A stretch of 51,790 nucleotides of DNA from Polychytrium aggregatum (GCF_025602895.1 NW_026516414.1:1-51790); one strand, 5' to 3'; numbered from the stretch's first letter, positions 20,885 to 31,550 are shown. Numbers and translations: made by a program. Notes: generated by a model not told the origin, from the letters alone.

Positions 20885-23800
20885 CTATCTCCTCCTTAAA
20901 CTACGGCGTGTTCCATCTTGAGTTCTCCTGGGGCCAGGCTTGTCTGGGTAGCGTCGGTGGTACTCCGCGGCCACCGTTGGGGCAAAGACAATGTCGGCGG
21001 GCTCCCAACTTCGATCGGTGACCGGGTAGCCTTTCCAATCGATGAGATAGTGCAGCTTTCCGCGCACGAACTTGGAGTCTAAGATCTCTTCGACCTCCCA
21101 CTCCAAGTTCCCATCGATGACCACCGCAGGGGGCGGCGCTTGCACCCGACCCGGAAGCGAGTTCTTCTTGTAGGGCTCAAGAAGAGACACATGGAACACC
21201 GGGTGCACCTTTATGTCCTTTGGCAAGTCCAGGCGGAAAGCCAATGTCCCGACGGCCTCGAGGATGGTGAATGGTCCAATCCTCTGGTAATCCAGCTTCT
21301 TGCTTGGGCGAGTGGTGCTGATGTTACGAGTCAGCACCCAGACTTGATCGCCCGGACGCAAGTCGGGAGCCTGGGACCTCCGGAGATCTGAGAAGTGCTT
21401 GTAGTCAGACTTTGCCTTCTCAAGATTCTCCTTCAACAGTGCCAGGTTCCGCTGGAGATGTTCAACCCTCTCCGTGGCAGAGGGAACATCAGGGCCGCCA
21501 GCGACAACGGGGACTTCGAACCTTGGGTGGAACCCATAGGTTGCCAAGAATGGCGAGGCATGTGTTGACGAGTTCTCGAGGTTATTGTAAGAGAACTCGG
21601 CCAACGGCAGCAGCTCGGCCCAGTCATCTTGCTGATACGACGTGTAACAGCGCAGGTATTGGTTGATGACCTGGTTGACCCTCTCAGTCTGTCCATCGGT
21701 CTGGGGATGGAAGGCCGTGGACAGACTGGTTTGGATCCCGAGCTGCGTGCAGAGTGCCTTCCAGAACCGAGAGGTGAACTGACTTCCTCGGTCTGAAACC
21801 ACTGTGTCGGGGAGGCCATGGAGACGAAAGACATTGTCGAGGAACAGTGACGCAGTCTCCTCCGCCGACGGCAGTGAACGCCAGGACATAAAGTGTGCCA
21901 TCTTTGTGAGGCTGCATACCACCACAAAGATGCAGGTGTGACCCTTGGACTTTGGCAGATCAGTGATAAAGTCCATGGTCAGTGTCCCCCAGGGTCGATC
22001 GGCTGTCTGGAGTGGCAACAGGAACCCAAACGGCTTGTGTCGCGGAGCTTTCGAGCGTGCACAGGTGTCGCACGTCGAGACGTACTCTTTGACATCTTTC
22101 CGATAGGTTTGCCACCAAAACTGTCGCGATACCAGAGCCAGAGTCCGTCGGATGCCTGGATGACCCACAGCGACTGGGTCATGGCACGACTTGAGCGCCG
22201 GAACTCGGCACGACTCTGGGACCACAATCCTGTTCTGGAAGGTGAGGTACTGGCCATTCCAGACGAACTTCGGGTCACGACGGTATTTGTCTAGACCGGG
22301 ATCCCGAGCCTGCTCTTCGGCTATGAGCTGCAGCAAATCCACAGGGTCACTGCGACTTGCAACCGAAGAGCGGGCGTCTCTGCTTCGGAGCACGCGTATC
22401 ACCGCGGCAGGATCGAGAAGCAGAGGCGGATCCCTCGACACGGAGGCCGACGAAGGGATGTAGTCCGAGCGACGAGACAGGGCATCGGCCTTGCCGTTCC
22501 TCGCACCAGGACGGTACTGGATGCGGATGTCGAACCGAGACAAGAACTGGGACCACCGTGCATGACGCTGGTTTAGGATGCGAGCCGTTGCCAGGTACTC
22601 CAAGTTCTTGTGATCGGTCAGAACGGCAACGGGATGCTGGGCGCCTTCGAGGTAGTGTCGCCACGCCTCGAAAGCCTCCTTGATCGCCAACAGCTCTTTC
22701 TCGTATATGCTGTAGTTACGTTCAGCATTCGAGAGTGTCCGCGAATGGAACGAGCAAGGATGAAGGCGATCATCAGCACCCCGCTGGGAGAGCACGCATC
22801 CAAGCGCAAAGTCCGACGCATCTGACTCTACGACGAACGGCTTGGATGGGTCCGGATGCACCAGAACGGGCTCCGAAACGAAGGCATCCTTCAAGGATCT
22901 GAATGCTTTATCGGCTTCGCGGGACCACTGGAAGCCATGCGTCTTCCGGAAGAGCCGAGTCATGGGCCCCGCGATCTTTGCGTATCCATCGATGAAGCGT
23001 CGATAGAAGTTCGCAAACCCGACAAAGGATCGAAGATCCGAGATGTTGCGCGGTATGGGCCAATCCAAGATCGCAGAGAGCTTGGATCGCTCCATACCGA
23101 TGCCCTCGGGCGAGACCATGAAACCAAGGAACGAGACCGAGGTTTTGGAGAACTCGCACTTCTCCAGCTTGCAATACAGCTTTGCAGCTCGGAGCTTCGA
23201 GAGGACCTGCTTGACGTGCTCTACATGCTGCGACGGATCAGCACTGTAGATCAAGATATCGTCAAGATACGCAATTGCGAACTGGTCCAACTCGGTGCGC
23301 AGGACGTCGTTGATGAAGTGCTGGAACGTCGCTGGCGCGTTGGTGAGCCCAAAGGGCATCACCAAGTACTCGAAGTGCCCATATCGAGTACGGAAAGCTG
23401 TCTTCCACTCGTCCCCGGAGCGGATGCGCAGCAGATTGTAGGCTCCACGAAGGTCCAGCTTAGTGAACACCTTCGCGCCTCGAAGTCGGTCCAGCAGCTC
23501 GCCGATCAGCGGTAAAGGGTAACGGTTCTTTACCGTGATACCGTTCAGTGCGCGGTAGTCAACGCAAAGACGAAGTGAGCCGTCCTTCTTCTTGACGAAG
23601 AGGATTGGTGAGCCTGCTGGGGACGACGAAGGACGAACGAATCCCTTGGCAAGATTCTCGTCGAGATAGTCACGCAGAGCGTGAAGTTCGGGCTCGGACA
23701 GTGAGTACAGAGGCCCGAACTTTGGCGACTTGCCCGGCTCCAAGTCAATGGGGCAGTCATAAGGGCGATGCGGAGGCAAGGAGTCAGCTTCCTGTTTAGA

Positions 23801-24907
23801 GAAAACAGACAGGAAGTCCTTGTACTCCGCAGGCACTTCGACAGTCGCAGTGCTCGGCTCGTCAGTGGGCAGGACATGGACCTGAAAGATGGTCAGGGGT
23901 TGCGTTCCATGCCTGCATGCATCCAAAGACTCGCGCATCGAGCGGTAATCAATGCTGCAGACGCGGAGAGGAGCGTCCGAGCTGAGAGGAGGGGCGTGGA
24001 CAAGGTCAGAATAATGTTCGACGGTTACTTTATTCTGAACAATGTCCGAAGAACAAACAACAGGAGGAGGTACATCAAGGAGGGAAAGAGAACTGACAAC
24101 AGAAGAAGGGGTTTGGGAAGAGCGAAGGGGTTCGGGAGGAACAAGACAAGAAGGGGAAGACGAAGGTGGGAGCGTAGGAGAGGAGCTTAGATCAATCAAA
24201 GGAGTGGAATCATCAAGAAGGGGAGTGACATTGGAGGAAGTGGAGCAAGACGAAAGAGAAGTAGTGCATGGAGAGGGGTCGGAATCAACAGAAGGAGGGA
24301 GACAAAGAAGACCGCGAGACCAGACAATCTTGGGCTCGGCGGTGCGCAACCAAGGAAAGCCAAGGATAAGTGGTTGATGTGGAGACCTGATCACATCGAA
24401 CCGAAGGCGTTGCGAGACGTCCCCGAGAATCACCTCGAGTGGAGCAGTCTCGCGGAGGATGGGGCCAGACGACAGCGGCTTACCATCCACGCCTTCCACT
24501 GCCAAGGGCGAAGCCTTGGAGCAGGTGGGGACAGAGTGTCGAGCAACAAAGTCCTCGTCGATAAAGTTGCCAGAGGCACCAGAATCGACAAGTCCTTCGC
24601 ACGACAGAGAATCACCAGAAGGAAGACGAACAGCGACGGGAACAACCAACGAGCAACGACGAACAGACGAAACACAAGACTTTGGTTCGGTACCAGCTTC
24701 GGCACCAGGGTTGCGGCTAGCACAGACAGTTAACTTTGCCGAGGGTTGGCAGGACAGCTCAGGTATTTGCACCTGTGGATGAGGTGCAGTTCCCAGTGAC
24801 ACCAGAGGTGCCACGGGTACTATGCCAGAGCTGAGAGTGTCCGCCGGTCCAGAGGCAAGGCGAAGCTGTCCGCACATCACTGCTTCCCCAGTACTTACCA
24901 AAGGCAC
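20885..24907 (-). CDS. pol: Pol polyprotein of element E2
   Basis: 1340 residues as an uninterrupted frame that stays open upstream to the slippery site at 24985-24991. Protease with VDSGASGNFID (about residue 108), reverse transcriptase with KLDLRGAYNLLRI and AYLDDILIYS, RNase H (VESDASDFALGCVLSQ), integrase with HPGIRRT...CDTCARSK, MDFITD, SDRGSQFTS and TDGQTE, and a C-terminal chromodomain (LHYLIDWKGY, DRSWEPADIV). The TAG stop touches the 3' LTR and the last codons are encoded by the purine tract. Residues about 190-330 are a Ser/Pro-rich low-complexity spacer. It is intact, so potentially functional, but its gag is split by E3. Confidence 0.93.
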   Translation of the reverse strand: MPLVSTGEAVMCGQLRLASGPADTLSSGIVPVAPLVSLGTAPHPQVQIPELSCQPSAKLTVCASRNPGAEAGTEPKSCVSSVRRCSLVVPVAVRLPSGDSLSCEGLVDSGASGNFIDEDFVARHSVPTCSKASPLAVEGVDGKPLSSGPILRETAPLEVILGDVSQRLRFDVIRSPHQPLILGFPWLRTAEPKIVWSRGLLCLPPSVDSDPSPCTTSLSSCSTSSNVTPLLDDSTPLIDLSSSPTLPPSSSPSCLVPPEPLRSSQTPSSVVSSLSLLDVPPPVVCSSDIVQNKVTVEHYSDLVHAPPLSSDAPLRVCSIDYRSMRESLDACRHGTQPLTIFQVHVLPTDEPSTATVEVPAEYKDFLSVFSKQEADSLPPHRPYDCPIDLEPGKSPKFGPLYSLSEPELHALRDYLDENLAKGFVRPSSSPAGSPILFVKKKDGSLRLCVDYRALNGITVKNRYPLPLIGELLDRLRGAKVFTKLDLRGAYNLLRIRSGDEWKTAFRTRYGHFEYLVMPFGLTNAPATFQHFINDVLRTELDQFAIAYLDDILIYSADPSQHVEHVKQVLSKLRAAKLYCKLEKCEFSKTSVSFLGFMVSPEGIGMERSKLSAILDWPIPRNISDLRSFVGFANFYRRFIDGYAKIAGPMTRLFRKTHGFQWSREADKAFRSLKDAFVSEPVLVHPDPSKPFVVESDASDFALGCVLSQRGADDRLHPCSFHSRTLSNAERNYSIYEKELLAIKEAFEAWRHYLEGAQHPVAVLTDHKNLEYLATARILNQRHARWSQFLSRFDIRIQYRPGARNGKADALSRRSDYIPSSASVSRDPPLLLDPAAVIRVLRSRDARSSVASRSDPVDLLQLIAEEQARDPGLDKYRRDPKFVWNGQYLTFQNRIVVPESCRVPALKSCHDPVAVGHPGIRRTLALVSRQFWWQTYRKDVKEYVSTCDTCARSKAPRHKPFGFLLPLQTADRPWGTLTMDFITDLPKSKGHTCIFVVVCSLTKMAHFMSWRSLPSAEETASLFLDNVFRLHGLPDTVVSDRGSQFTSRFWKALCTQLGIQTSLSTAFHPQTDGQTERVNQVINQYLRCYTSYQQDDWAELLPLAEFSYNNLENSSTHASPFLATYGFHPRFEVPVVAGGPDVPSATERVEHLQRNLALLKENLEKAKSDYKHFSDLRRSQAPDLRPGDQVWVLTRNISTTRPSKKLDYQRIGPFTILEAVGTLAFRLDLPKDIKVHPVFHVSLLEPYKKNSLPGRVQAPPPAVVIDGNLEWEVEEILDSKFVRGKLHYLIDWKGYPVTDRSWEPADIVFAPTVAAEYHRRYPDKPGPRRTQDGTRRSLRRR

Positions 24908-24966
24908 CTTACCAATGTCTTCACTTTCGGAAGGCGGTGGGCACGGCTCCGGTTCAAGGCCTTCAC

Positions 24967-25789
24967 TTAGAACCGGGCCTGGTCGTTTCCCGAACTGAAG
25001 TCTTGCACTTCTCCATCTTCGTAAACGATGGTGCGGATGATCCTCGGGCCGGGAGGTCCAGGGGGCGGTCCGGTAGCTCTGGTAGATCCAAACTTGACGG
25101 GGCAGTTTCGTACCAAGTGGCCCTTCTTGCCACAGTACAGGCAGAGTCCAAAGCGGCGGCGGCGTTGTTTCTCCTCGGCGGTCAGGGGTCCAGAGACGGC
25201 AGAGTCCACTTGCATGGGCTCGGAAACAATGTAGGAGGGGTGCGGCGGAGCGAGGACGGGCGCGGGAGCGATGGCGGGAACGGCAGCGGAGGCGGAACCA
25301 AAGGCGAACTGGGAAGACCGGTAGCGGGCAGGCGTGCTTCGGCGCTCTTGACGGCGCTCGCGGATTCGTGCATCGAGCTCGTTACAAAGCTCGATGTACT
25401 CCTCCAGATCTCGTGGCAGAGGGCGAACTCGCGAAAGTTCGTCTCTGACATCATCCGACAAGCCAAGTCGGAAGAACGAGATCTTTGCACCGTCGTTCCA
25501 AGTCGTATCGGCGGCAATACGAAGGAACTCGGATGCATAGACTGCGCACGGGCGGTTGCCCTGAGACAGTGTGGTGATCACTGACTCGGCAGTCCTGGCC
25601 CGATCAGGGTCGTCAAACACTTTGGAAAAGCGTTCTAGGAAATCGCCAAAAGAGTTGAGTCGGGGATCACCCATCTCAAGCATCGGAGTCGCCCACTGGA
25701 GAGCCGGTCCAGTGAGCAGACTAATGACGAATCCGACCTTAATCGGGTCAGCAGGGAACCGGTGGGGCTGCATTCGTATATACAGTTTG
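24967..25789 (-). CDS. gag: Gag of element E2, C-terminal part, separated by E3
   Basis: Continues in frame from the N-terminal part at 32137-32291: with one copy of the GTTTG duplication the two parts total 978 bases (325 residues plus stop). It contains the capsid domain (VISLLTGPALQWATPML, FGDFLERFSKVFDD) and a canonical CCHC knuckle (CLYCGKKGHLVRNC). The interruption by E3 therefore looks like the only lesion in this gag. Confidence 0.9.
24985..24991 (-). promoter_or_regulatory. Putative -1 frameshift site GGGAAAC (E2 gag-pol)
   Basis: Plus-strand GTTTCCC. In sense it is in the phase G-GGA-AAC, 18 bases before the gag stop; the -1 frame leads into pol without a stop. Confidence 0.65.
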
Positions 25790-26370
25790 TGTCAAGACTG
25801 GACAACGGGGCAAGCAGGGAAGCGCGCAAGAGTCCTAATGCAAGACTCGAACGTAGGGAGAGGAGCGGGGACTGGACTGGGACACAGAGTGTCAAGTGTG
25901 AAGCCAAAGTTTTATTCTAGATCCAAGGCTTAGGATACTAAAAATACAAAGTGGCAAGACGAAGGCAAAAGACAGAGGCTGGTCGGAGGGCTATTTATGC
26001 GAGCGCCAAGGATCGACGTTGCAGAGCGAGGGGGCAGGAGCGAAGCAGCGGCGGGGAGGGCGAAGCAGCGAGCGAAGCAGGTGGCGGCCGTGACTCGGGA
26101 TCCGTGAGTCAGCGGGCGTCAGTGGCGGCGGCATGGCGGCGCCAAGGCGTCAGGCGGCGTCGAGGCGGCGTCGTGGGCGTAACCCACGACCAACAGCAAG
26201 GAAGCGGGAACGGAACACAGACAGCGCGCGTGCTGGCGGGAAGACAACAAGGCAGCACAGCGCGGGAAACAAACAAACAGAAGGAAGGGAAAGCGCTAAG
26301 GCAGGCAAACAGAAAGGAAAGGGCAAAGGCAAAGGAAGGAAGAGGGCAAAGGCAGAGGGTGTTCATGACA
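25790..26370 (-). repeat. 3' LTR of element E3 (581 bp)
   Basis: Same repeat as 31551-32131. In the element's sense the tract GAGAGGGGGGTAG at 26371-26383 precedes it and serves as purine tract. Confidence 0.95.
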
Positions 26371-29300
26371 CTACCCCCCTCTCAAGGCCCGAGCTCCGAG
26401 AGGGCCAGGCTTCGAGGGATGAGAGGAGTGGTAGGCTGCGACAGGCTCCGGACAATGTGCAAGATTGCTGGCGGGCTCCCAGGTGCAATCCATCACCGTG
26501 TAGCCACGCCAGTGCACAAGATACTGGAGCTTACCTCGGAACAGCCTGGAGTCCAGGATCTGTTCGACTTCCCATTCGTCGTGGCCGTCGACTTGGATGG
26601 GTGGAGGGGGCGGGATGATTCGACCTGGGATCTTGTCATCGGCGGCAGGCTCGAGGAGGGAGACGTGGAACACCGGATGGATGCGCATGGACGAGGGCAA
26701 GTCCAACTTGAAAGCGCGGGAACCGACTTGAGCGACGATCTTGAACGGCCCAAGCTTGGTGTGGTCGAGCTTGGCCGTGGGTCGCTGGGTCTTGATGTTC
26801 TTGGCGGAGAGCCAAACTCGGTCTCCAATCTTGAACGGAGGGGAAGGGGAGTGGCCGGGGTCGTAGAACTTGGCTTGGGAGTCCTGGGCAAGGGCGATGT
26901 TGAACTTGAGTTCATCGTGGAGGGAGTGAATGGCTCGGGCTTGATCGTCGGCGACGGAGGCATTCTTGGTGGTGCGGGGAAGGGCGACGGAAAAACGAGG
27001 GTGGTAGCCGGTGTAGGCAAAGAAGGGGGAGCAGCCGAGGGTTGCTTGAGAGGTGTTGTTGTAGGTGAACTCGGCGTGAGGGAGAAGCTGGGCCCAGTCG
27101 TCTTGCTGGAAGTTGATGAAGCAGCGGAGGTACTGCTCGAGGATGGCGTTGACCCGCTCGGTCTGGCCGTCGGTCTGCGGATGGAACGCAGTCGACATCT
27201 TGTGCTTGATCTTGAGGCGGGTCAGGACGGCTTGGAAGAACTTGGAGGCAAAGGTAGATCCTCGGTCTGAGACGATATCGTCTGGAAGACCGTGCTTGGT
27301 GAAGACGTGCTCGACAAACATCCGAGCAGTGTCCTCGGCGTTGGCCTCGTTGCTTGACGGGACGAAGTGGGCCATCTTGGTGAAGCGGTCGACAAACACA
27401 CAGATGGCTGTGTGTCCAGAGGACTCGGGAAGCTGGGTGATGAAGTCGACGGAGACAGAAGACCAAGGGCGATCGGGAACAGGGAGCGAGGCAAGGAGTC
27501 CGTAGGGCTTGTGACGGGAGTGCTTGTTCCGCTGGCAGGTGTCGCATCCGGAGACATACTCCTTGATGTAGCGACGCATGGTCGGCCAGTGGAAGGTCCG
27601 GGAGACGAGCTCGAAGGTCTTGGCGACGCCGAAGTGGCCGGCGGTCGGCGAGTCGTGGCACTCGACGAGAATCTTGCGCTTGAGCTCGGGAACATCGGGG
27701 ACGCAGACGAGACCTTCAAAGAGCAGAAGGTCGTTGTCGACGGAGTAGCCGGGACAGGAGGCAGGGTTCTTGAGGACTTGGGACAGGATCGGACCAAAGG
27801 TAGAGTCCTTCTTGAGGTTTGACTTGATGAGGGCGGCGATATCCTCGGACTCGGGGGCAACGGGAACAGCTCGGAGGGCGGAAACGAAGAGTTTTGGTGG
27901 CAGCAGGGTCTGGGTGTTCGGGGAGCTACGAGAGTCACCCCCCTCCTTAGGGAACTTGTCCTTGCGGGAGAGGGCGTCGGCGGCATTGTTGAGGGTTCCG
28001 GGTCGATACCTGATGACGAAGTTGTAATCGCCAAGGATCTCGGACCAACGGACTTGGCGACGGCTGAGGTTGCGGGAGGTCTGGAAGTATTCGAGGTTCT
28101 TGTGGTCGGTGACGACCTCGGTGGCTTGGGAGGAGAACTCGAGGTAGTGTCTCCATTGCTTGAAGGCTGCGACGATGGCGAGAAGTTCCTTATCATAGAT
28201 TTGATAATTCATTTCCGCATCGAGCAGCTTCCGGGAGTAGAAAGCCACGGGGTGCAGGAGGCCTTCGTCGTCGCGCTGACTGAGAACAGCGCCAAGAGCA
28301 TAGTCAGATGCGTCGGCTTCGATGACGCACTGACGCTCGGGGTCGAAGTGGCGGAGGACAGGACCGGTGCTCAGGCATTCCTTAAGCTTCAGGAATGACG
28401 TTTGAGCCGAGGGAGACCAGGAGAACTTGATGTCCTTCTTCAGGAGGTCCGTCAGCGGGGTGGCGATCTTGGAGTAGTCCTTGACGAACCGACGGTAGAA
28501 GTTCGCCAGGCCGAGGAAGACTTGGATGTCGTGGGCAGATCGGGGGATCTCCCACTCCTGGATGGCCTTGACCTTGTCGGGATCCATGGAGATTCCATCG
28601 GGCGAGATGATGAACCCGAGGAAGGCGACGGAGGACTGGTCGAACTCACACTTTTCAAGCTTGAGTGAGAGTCCGGCGTCTTGGAGCTTGGTCAGGACTT
28701 TCTTGACATGAGCCTCGTGCTCGGCAGGATCGGAGGAGTAGATGAGGATGTCGTCCAGGTAGACGACCACGAACTGGTCAAGGTATTCTCGGAGGACATC
28801 GTTGACGAAGGCTTGGAACGAGGCAGGAGCGTTGGTCAAGCCGAACGGCATGACGTTGTACTCGAAATGGCCGTAGCGGCAGCGGAAGGCCGTCTTCCAC
28901 TCTTCACCTTCAGCGATGCGCAAAAGGTTGTATGCGCCTCGCATGTCGAGCTTGGTGAAGATCTTGGCCTTGCCGAGGTTGTCGAACGTCTCGGCAATCA
29001 GAGGAAGGGGACAGCGGTTCGGCACGGTGATCTTGTTCAGGGCCCGGTAGTCGACGCAGAGACGGAGGGAGCCATCCTTCTTCTTGACGAACAGGACTGG
29101 GGCACCGGCAGGGGACTCGGAACGGCGGATGAAACCCTTGGAGAGGTTCTCTTGGATGTAGGTGTGGAGGGCGTCCATCTCCGGCTTGGAGAGGTTGTAG
29201 ACGGGCCCAAACGACGGAGACGCACCTTCGACCAACGGGATCGTGTGGTCGTAAGGGCGGTGCTGGGGGAGCTTGTCGGCCTCGGACTTGGAAAACACCT

Positions 29301-30051
29301 TGGCAAAGGACGAGTACTTGGAGGGGACAGAGGGCTCGGCCTTGGGCTTGGCTCCAGCGTCGACGGAGCAGAGGGACAGGACTCGGGCAGCATCCAAGAG
29401 GAACACTTCCAGGCCTTCCTTCTGGACGGCGTGCTGGAAGGGGATGCTGCCGATCAGGCTGACGCTGGGCAGGGACTGGGTCTTGGTCTTGGTCTTTGGG
29501 ACGGCAGGAGGCAAGGCAGGACTGGGCTTGGGCACGGCAGGAGGCAAGGCAGGGAGGATCTCGGGCTCGGCTGGGGACTCGGCTGGGGACTTGGCAGGAA
29601 CAATCTTGGACTCGGGCAGGGACACGGCAGGCTCGGCGGGGACCTCAGCAGGGGACTCGGCAGGGCTGGACCTAGAGGACTGTGGCTCGGGAGAGAACGG
29701 GGAGGCCAAACTGTGGATAGAGGTGCAAGGCAAGAAAATAGAGTCATGGTGCCAGTCAAAGTAGGGTTTGTGTTTCTTGATCCAATCCATACCCAAGATG
29801 ATCGGGTATGAAGCCAAGGGAATCAGCGCGAACGAGATTTGTTCATAGTGGCTGATGCCTGTGATCATAGAAACACAAACTCCAAGACTAGACTCCATCG
29901 AAGAACCATCGGCAAGAGTGATGACGAAAGAAGTTTCAAAGGTGGGGAGAGCGTGGGTTGCGGCGAATCCAGTGTCCATAAACGAAGTAACCGCGCCGGT
30001 ATCGATCATGGCGGTTGCCCGTATGGACTCTGGACCGCACAGCAGAGTCAC
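26371..30051 (-). CDS. pol: Pol polyprotein of element E3
   Basis: At least 1226 residues; the frame is open further upstream to about 30258, where it meets gag. Protease with IDTGAVTSFMD (about residue 17 of this ORF), a long Pro/Ala/Glu-rich spacer (about 120-200), reverse transcriptase with KLDMRGAYNLLRI and VYLDDILIYS (about 428), RNase H (IEADASDYALGAVLSQ), integrase with HFGVAKT...CDTCQRNK, VDFITQ, SDRGSTFAS and TDGQTE, and a chromodomain (LQYLVHWRGY). The TAG stop is the last part of the purine tract and touches the LTR. Intact. Confidence 0.93.
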   Translation of the reverse strand: MTLLCGPESIRATAMIDTGAVTSFMDTGFAATHALPTFETSFVITLADGSSMESSLGVCVSMITGISHYEQISFALIPLASYPIILGMDWIKKHKPYFDWHHDSIFLPCTSIHSLASPFSPEPQSSRSSPAESPAEVPAEPAVSLPESKIVPAKSPAESPAEPEILPALPPAVPKPSPALPPAVPKTKTKTQSLPSVSLIGSIPFQHAVQKEGLEVFLLDAARVLSLCSVDAGAKPKAEPSVPSKYSSFAKVFSKSEADKLPQHRPYDHTIPLVEGASPSFGPVYNLSKPEMDALHTYIQENLSKGFIRRSESPAGAPVLFVKKKDGSLRLCVDYRALNKITVPNRCPLPLIAETFDNLGKAKIFTKLDMRGAYNLLRIAEGEEWKTAFRCRYGHFEYNVMPFGLTNAPASFQAFVNDVLREYLDQFVVVYLDDILIYSSDPAEHEAHVKKVLTKLQDAGLSLKLEKCEFDQSSVAFLGFIISPDGISMDPDKVKAIQEWEIPRSAHDIQVFLGLANFYRRFVKDYSKIATPLTDLLKKDIKFSWSPSAQTSFLKLKECLSTGPVLRHFDPERQCVIEADASDYALGAVLSQRDDEGLLHPVAFYSRKLLDAEMNYQIYDKELLAIVAAFKQWRHYLEFSSQATEVVTDHKNLEYFQTSRNLSRRQVRWSEILGDYNFVIRYRPGTLNNAADALSRKDKFPKEGGDSRSSPNTQTLLPPKLFVSALRAVPVAPESEDIAALIKSNLKKDSTFGPILSQVLKNPASCPGYSVDNDLLLFEGLVCVPDVPELKRKILVECHDSPTAGHFGVAKTFELVSRTFHWPTMRRYIKEYVSGCDTCQRNKHSRHKPYGLLASLPVPDRPWSSVSVDFITQLPESSGHTAICVFVDRFTKMAHFVPSSNEANAEDTARMFVEHVFTKHGLPDDIVSDRGSTFASKFFQAVLTRLKIKHKMSTAFHPQTDGQTERVNAILEQYLRCFINFQQDDWAQLLPHAEFTYNNTSQATLGCSPFFAYTGYHPRFSVALPRTTKNASVADDQARAIHSLHDELKFNIALAQDSQAKFYDPGHSPSPPFKIGDRVWLSAKNIKTQRPTAKLDHTKLGPFKIVAQVGSRAFKLDLPSSMRIHPVFHVSLLEPAADDKIPGRIIPPPPPIQVDGHDEWEVEQILDSRLFRGKLQYLVHWRGYTVMDCTWEPASNLAHCPEPVAAYHSSHPSKPGPLGARALRGG

Positions 30052-30239
30052 AGCGAGGGAGGGCTGACGTTGGATGTCAGGCTCGGGAGGCGAAGACGAA
30101 GAAGCAAGAGCGGTGGAAACGGTGGCAATGGTGACGGGGGCAAGATGGCAAAAGGCAGAAGAGTGATTTACCGTGGAGACATTTACAGGAGGAAGATTTA
30201 TGACATGATTGACGCCTAGGAAAGCTCCTCCGACCTTTT

Positions 30240-31478
30240 CTAGGCAGAGAAGTTTTCCTGGTCGTCAAGTTTATTCACATCAACGACAGCCAAAGAAGCA
30301 TCGATGGCAGCCAAGCGGGAGGATGCCTTATTGGGGCAGCGAGGGGCAATGTGCCCTTCCTGCTTGCAATAAAAGCAACGATTAGCAGCACGGAGGGCGG
30401 CCTTGTCCTCGGCGGTCAGCCTGCGAGCGGAAGCCTGGCTGAGGTCCATGGGCTGGGGAACGTTGAAGGCTTGAGCGGGGCGAGGAGGAGGAGCAGGAGC
30501 GAAGGGACGAGGAGCCGGACGGAAAGGGAGAGGAGCCGGACGAGCAGGAGCAGGAGCAGGAGCGGAGCGGTGGTTGGGACGGCGGGAGCGTTGGTCCTCC
30601 TGGCGGTTGTCGATGGCGATCGCCGCTTGCATGAGATCTTCGAGGTTGTCGAAGGAGCGGCGGGAGAGTTCATCTTGAACCGAGGGCTTGAGTCCACTCT
30701 CGAAGTGGAACATGAGAGGGTCTTGGGACCAAGTGACGAGGTGGACGGCTTGGCGGCGGTACTCGGCGGCATAGGCGGCGGCGGAGGTGACTTGGTAAAG
30801 CCTGACCATCTCGCGAGCAGCGGCGATGGTGGGCTGGACCTGGCCAAAGGCAGCACGGAGCCACTCGGAGAAACCGGCAAAGTCACGGATGGCAGGGGGA
30901 GAGCACTCGGGGTCTCTCTCCAACTGATCGATGTACGGCTGCATGTAGTCTGCAGCAGTACCATCGAGATAGGATAAGGCGTAAAACACCTTATCCCTTT
31001 CAGTCTGGAAGAGGGGAGGGTTGGACACGAAGGCCAGTCTGCAATGCGAGAGGAAGGCATTGCAGCGGCTCGGGTCCTTACCAGAGAAGCGGTCGGGAGG
31101 ACCTATCTGCCTGGTGGCAGAGTTGCGACCAGCAGAGTGATCCTCGGGGTCTTGGGCAGGATCATCGACGTCGTCAGGTACGCCGAAGTAGGGGCGACCT
31201 GCGCGACGGATCGGAGCGGGAGCAGGAACTGGAGGAGGTAGCTGGGCCTGGTAGCTGCGGAGGGCCTCCTGGACACTGGCGGCGACAACTTGGCGGACAT
31301 CCTCTTCACGGCGAGCCAGGACCTGGTCCATACGATCGGTGATGCGGTTGAGCGCATCATCCTGATCGTGGAGGAACTTGGAAAAGTCCTGGAGAGAACG
31401 GGCGTTCTCGGCGGACTGGATAATGACCGCACGGATGGCCTGGAGCTCGGGCTCGGAAAGGCCAGAAGGGGAAGCCAT
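30240..31478 (-). CDS. gag: Gag of element E3
   Basis: 412 residues from the ATG of MASPSGLSEPELQ. A predicted coiled-coil N-terminus (residues 20-75) leads to the capsid domain (FLSHCRLAFVSNPPLF, FAGFSEWLRAAFGQVQP). An Ala/Pro/Arg-rich linker and PMDLS follow, then a canonical CCHC knuckle (CFYCKQEGHIAPRC) near residue 380. Organisation matches E2 and A. The -1 pol frame is entered in the last 15 bases before the stop; the best candidate, GGAAAAC at 30252-30258, is not a perfect slippery heptamer. Confidence 0.92.
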   Translation of the reverse strand: MASPSGLSEPELQAIRAVIIQSAENARSLQDFSKFLHDQDDALNRITDRMDQVLARREEDVRQVVAASVQEALRSYQAQLPPPVPAPAPIRRAGRPYFGVPDDVDDPAQDPEDHSAGRNSATRQIGPPDRFSGKDPSRCNAFLSHCRLAFVSNPPLFQTERDKVFYALSYLDGTAADYMQPYIDQLERDPECSPPAIRDFAGFSEWLRAAFGQVQPTIAAAREMVRLYQVTSAAAYAAEYRRQAVHLVTWSQDPLMFHFESGLKPSVQDELSRRSFDNLEDLMQAAIAIDNRQEDQRSRRPNHRSAPAPAPARPAPLPFRPAPRPFAPAPPPRPAQAFNVPQPMDLSQASARRLTAEDKAALRAANRCFYCKQEGHIAPRCPNKASSRLAAIDASLAVVDVNKLDDQENFSA

Positions 31479-31539
31479 TGGTAAAAGAGATAGCGAAGGG
31501 AACGGGGACAAAAGCTGGGCAAGTGGGGGGTTGTTGAAG

Positions 31540-31548
31540 GTCTTGCCA
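31540..31548 (-). promoter_or_regulatory. Self-primer binding site of E3
   Basis: Sense-strand TGGCAAGAC lies 2 nt inside the 5' LTR and is complementary to GTCTTGCCA in the LTR (31713-31721), 38 nt downstream of the ATAAATA box (31753-31759). A tRNA beginning with the same TGG cannot be excluded. Confidence 0.55.
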
Positions 31549-31550
31549 AG

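Noticed and set aside
25951-27270. 439-codon plus-strand frame across the E3 LTR and pol end
   Set aside because: Antisense to E3 pol and LTR, composed of low-complexity Gly/Glu/Arg; no independent support.
31537-31550. tRNA primer site for E3 (TGGCAAGACC)
   Set aside because: It starts with TGG, so it remains possible, but the 9-nt match to the LTR at the same distance from TATA as in A and E2 makes self-priming the better reading.
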